Assembly: GCF_947501165.1 (NCBI RefSeq)
Contig: NZ_CANMUU010000002.1
Location: 1,178,001 to 1,242,000 of the forward strand
Direction: 5' to 3'
From: an uncultured Allomuricauda sp.
GTDB lineage: Bacteria > Bacteroidota > Bacteroidia > Flavobacteriales > Flavobacteriaceae
Length of the DNA stretch: 64,000 bases
The position numbers and the translations under genes were made by a program. The notes below the pieces were generated by a model. The model was not told where the DNA came from, made no database searches, and worked only from the letters and a program-made list of their open reading frames with translations. Shown here piece after piece: positions 61,667-64,000 of the stretch. Position 1 is the first letter of the stretch, and every line of letters starts with the position of its first letter.

Positions 61667-62683
61667 ATGAATTTAGAAGATATCTCGACCACAAAGTCGC
61701 TTCTTTCCACACCCCAAAATATAGTCGTTGTACCTCATAAAAATCCGGATGGAGATGCCATTGGTTCCTGTTTGGCACTTTATATTTTTTTAAAAGAAAT
61801 GGGGCAAAATTGTACGGTTATCTCTCCAAATGACTATCCTAAGTTTTTAAAATGGATGCCAGGAAACGATACCATCCTAAACTATGAAAAATCACCCGCA
61901 AAGTGTAAAACAATATTGAATGAAGCTTCATTGATATTCACTTTAGATTTTAACGACTTTTCCAGAACCGGGGCATTGGAAAGTCAATTGCAACAGAGCA
62001 ATGCAGATTTTATAATGATAGACCATCATCAACAACCCAGTGATTATGCCAAAGTCACGTATTCTGATGTTTCTATGAGTTCCACCTGCGAAATGGTCTA
62101 TAATTTTATCATGTATTTGGGTGAAGGTGATAAAATCAACACAGCCATAGCAACCAATCTGTATACCGGTATCATGACAGATACAGGTTCATTCAAATAT
62201 CGTTCAACCTCCAGTAAAACCCATCAAATTGTTGCTGATTTGATTGACAAGGGAGCAGAGAACATGGAAATTCACAGGCAAGTGTTTGACACCAATTCTC
62301 CATCACGCTTACATCTGCTTGGCGTTGCCTTGAAGAACATGGTAATTCTAAAAGAATATCGTACAGCATACATAACACTGAGTCAAGAGGAATTGGACGC
62401 CAACAACTTCAAAAAAGGAGATACAGAAGGTTTTGTCAATTACGGTCTTACGCTGGAAGGTATTGTGCTAGCGGTAATTTTTATTGAAAACAAGGAAGAA
62501 GGCATTATTAAAATGTCGTTCCGTTCCGTAGGTGATTTTTCAGTCAACGAGTTCGCCAGAACTCATTTTAATGGCGGAGGACATACCAATGCTGCCGGAG
62601 GACGAAGTAATATATCACTTGAAGCAACCGTTGATGCGTTCAAAGCCGTTTTGGCAGACTACAAAAATCAGTTGAAATCATGA
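61667..62683 (+). CDS. nrnA: DHH/DHHA1 phosphoesterase (NrnA-type oligoribonuclease/pAp phosphatase)
   Basis: The start at 61667 (MNLEDISTTKSLLS) gives 338 residues; the in-frame ATG at 61601 lies upstream of the promoter box and is rejected. The DHH domain shows VVPHKNPDGDAIGSCLAL, LIFTLDFNDFSRTGAL and the name-giving MIDHHQQPSDY. DTGSFKYRSTS and the DHHA1 C-terminus SFRSVGDFSVNEFA, HFNGGGHTNAAGG are complete. It degrades nano-RNAs and pAp using Mn. The gldI start overlaps its stop by 4 bases. Confidence 0.93.
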   Translation: MNLEDISTTKSLLSTPQNIVVVPHKNPDGDAIGSCLALYIFLKEMGQNCTVISPNDYPKFLKWMPGNDTILNYEKSPAKCKTILNEASLIFTLDFNDFSRTGALESQLQQSNADFIMIDHHQQPSDYAKVTYSDVSMSSTCEMVYNFIMYLGEGDKINTAIATNLYTGIMTDTGSFKYRSTSSKTHQIVADLIDKGAENMEIHRQVFDTNSPSRLHLLGVALKNMVILKEYRTAYITLSQEELDANNFKKGDTEGFVNYGLTLEGIVLAVIFIENKEEGIIKMSFRSVGDFSVNEFARTHFNGGGHTNAAGGRSNISLEATVDAFKAVLADYKNQLKS

Positions 62684-63234
62684 GAGCGTTGTCCATTTTA
62701 ATATTAGCCTTGGCGATGGTTGCTTGTGGAGGTCCCGAACCTCGCCGCCCTGTTAAAGTAAAATCTGGTAGTTTTTTCAAGGAATCCGTGGAGCGGAACA
62801 AATTATTATTGGCCAAGGAGGAAAAAGTCATTCAGGATATTATTGTTAAAGATACTTTGAACGAATACATGGCAAATCCCAATGGTTTCTGGTATTATTA
62901 TGAGGTAAAAAACGATACAGCTCGTTACACACCACGGACCAATGACCAAATTCTGTTCTCTTACAATATCAGGAATTTAAAAAACGATACTATTTATAGT
63001 ATGAAGGATATTGGACCCACTTCATATACTGTGGACAAAGAGCAGCTTTTTCCGGGCCTTCAGAACGCCGTAAAACTTCTAAAAATCAATGAAAGGGCCA
63101 CCTTTGTGTTCCCCTCATTGCAAGCCTACGGATATTTAGGTGATGGTGAGGCAATTGGACCAAGAACACCCATAAAATCCACTATAGAACTGCACACAAT
63201 AATAATCAATCAGGATAGTTTAAATCTTAAATAA
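62680..63234 (+). CDS. gldI: Gliding motility lipoprotein GldI (FKBP-type PPIase)
   Basis: A 184-residue lipoprotein ([18 protein letters not shown]). The C-terminal ~115 residues form an FKBP domain: [48 protein letters not shown] (by halves) and [16 protein letters not shown]. In F. johnsoniae GldI is needed for gliding and type IX secretion, probably for folding envelope components. The presence of gldI in the same genome as the giant SprB-repeat protein fits a gliding or T9SS-using organism. A cyclophilin gene follows after 8 bases. Confidence 0.93.
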   Translation: MRALSILILALAMVACGGPEPRRPVKVKSGSFFKESVERNKLLLAKEEKVIQDIIVKDTLNEYMANPNGFWYYYEVKNDTARYTPRTNDQILFSYNIRNLKNDTIYSMKDIGPTSYTVDKEQLFPGLQNAVKLLKINERATFVFPSLQAYGYLGDGEAIGPRTPIKSTIELHTIIINQDSLNLK

Positions 63235-63242
63235 CAAATCAA

Positions 63243-64000
63243 ATGAAAAAATCCCTATGTATCATCAGCCTACTGGCATTGACTTTTTTTGGTTGTAAAT
63301 CTAGCAAATATGCCGAGCTAGGTGATGGTATTTTTGCTGATATTCAGACCAATCAAGGTGATATCGTTGTGAAGTTGGAACATCAAAAAACACCGGTTAC
63401 TGTTGCAAATTTTGTGTCTCTTGCAGAAGGAAACAGCCCTTTTGTAAGTGACGACCTAAAAGACAAACCCTATTATGATGGCCTTATTTTCCATCGCATA
63501 ATCAAAGATTTCATGATTCAGGGTGGTGATCCCACAGGAACAGGTAGTGGAAATCCAGGATATAAGTTCAAAGATGAATTTCATGATTCGCTCTCGCATT
63601 CCAAAAAAGGAATCTTATCCATGGCCAATTCTGGACCCAAAACCAATGGAAGTCAATTTTTCATTACACATAAAGAAACTCCTTGGCTGGATGGTAGACA
63701 TACAGTGTTCGGTGAGGTAGTCTTGGGTATGGATGTGGTAGACTCCATAGCCAATGTGGAAACCGGCACTGATGGAAGAGACAAGCCCAATGTGGATGTC
63801 ATTATGAACAAGGTAGAGATTGTACGTCAGGGAAAAGAGGCGAAAAAGTTTGATGCAGTCCAAATTATGGGTGATTACTTTGAAGAAGAAAAACAAGTCG
63901 AGGCTGCCTTCAAAAAAATGATTGAGGACTTGGTAACTGAGTTTGAGCAACAAAAAGAAACTGCTGAAGAAACTTCAAGTGGACTTAAAATTCAAAAGAT
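63243..64000 (+). CDS. Cyclophilin-type peptidyl-prolyl isomerase lipoprotein, runs off the window
   Basis: The ATG at 63243 opens a lipoprotein ([14 protein letters not shown]); 252 residues are visible before the right edge. The cyclophilin domain is plain: [49 protein letters not shown] (by parts), [20 protein letters not shown] and [13 protein letters not shown]. This corresponds to catalytic Arg/Phe/Gln and Trp/His residues. A Glu/Lys-rich helix follows at the visible end, so a second part lies outside. It catalyses prolyl isomerisation of envelope proteins and shares the operon with gldI. Confidence 0.93.
   Translation, partial: MKKSLCIISLLALTFFGCKSSKYAELGDGIFADIQTNQGDIVVKLEHQKTPVTVANFVSLAEGNSPFVSDDLKDKPYYDGLIFHRIIKDFMIQGGDPTGTGSGNPGYKFKDEFHDSLSHSKKGILSMANSGPKTNGSQFFITHKETPWLDGRHTVFGEVVLGMDVVDSIANVETGTDGRDKPNVDVIMNKVEIVRQGKEAKKFDAVQIMGDYFEEEKQVEAAFKKMIEDLVTEFEQQKETAEETSSGLKIQK

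Overview
The window comes from a member of the Bacteroidetes, most likely a marine Flavobacteriaceae (Muricauda/Flagellimonas/Maribacter-like). The evidence is a low-to-moderate G+C genome, TAnnTTTG-type -7 promoter boxes, a SusC/SusD pair, a type IX secretion (type B) sorting domain on a giant SprB-like protein, the gliding lipoprotein GldI, the udk-divIC-mutA-mutB order, and tandem rhomboids beside mutL. All family assignments were made by reading the sequence; no database search was run.

Layout. 1-11.3 kb is an accessory-looking stretch of single genes: a truncated-by-window BNR-repeat secreted protein, two AraC regulators, a lipoprotein amidohydrolase with C-terminal TPRs, an NTF2-like protein, two small outer-membrane barrels, an MBL-fold hydrolase and a GNAT. 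It also holds two gene remnants (a CPBP protease lacking its N-terminal half and the last ~75 codons of an NAD-dependent epimerase), several unexplained DNA repeats, and a tRNA-Pro. 11.8-20.2 kb is one reading frame of 2771 codons, a surface protein built of about 29 degenerate SprB-type repeats.

20.3-36.7 kb contains a PQQ-type sugar dehydrogenase followed by what looks like a complete cell-wall amino-sugar salvage locus. A divergent promoter region separates a DeoR regulator-murQ-HEAT-like operon from a nagB-susC-susD operon. Then comes a tightly coupled six-gene operon: a DigH/GHL10-type glycan hydrolase, a GNAT, an AmpG-like permease, NagZ, a SAM methyltransferase and AnmK. Together these could bring in peptidoglycan fragments, trim them, phosphorylate anhydroMurNAc, remove lactate and feed glucosamine-6-P into glycolysis. 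No nagA is present, but NagB carries a C-terminal PIG-L deacetylase domain that could fill that step. This is the most interesting system in the window.

36.7-64 kb is mostly core genome. It holds a Bcr/CflA exporter and the propionyl-CoA carboxylase-type operon (three subunits), divergent from udk-divIC-mutA-mutB (propionate/methylmalonyl-CoA metabolism). Next is parA-parB-DUF5683-dapB-lepB-wbqC-DUF6122. On the minus strand follow an exonuclease-type phosphatase, two rhomboids, mutL, a small membrane protein, ribH and a TPR membrane protein. The window ends with recF, a lipoprotein, a DUF721 (DciA-like) gene, ndk, a PhoD-type phosphatase, and nrnA-gldI-cyclophilin running off the end.
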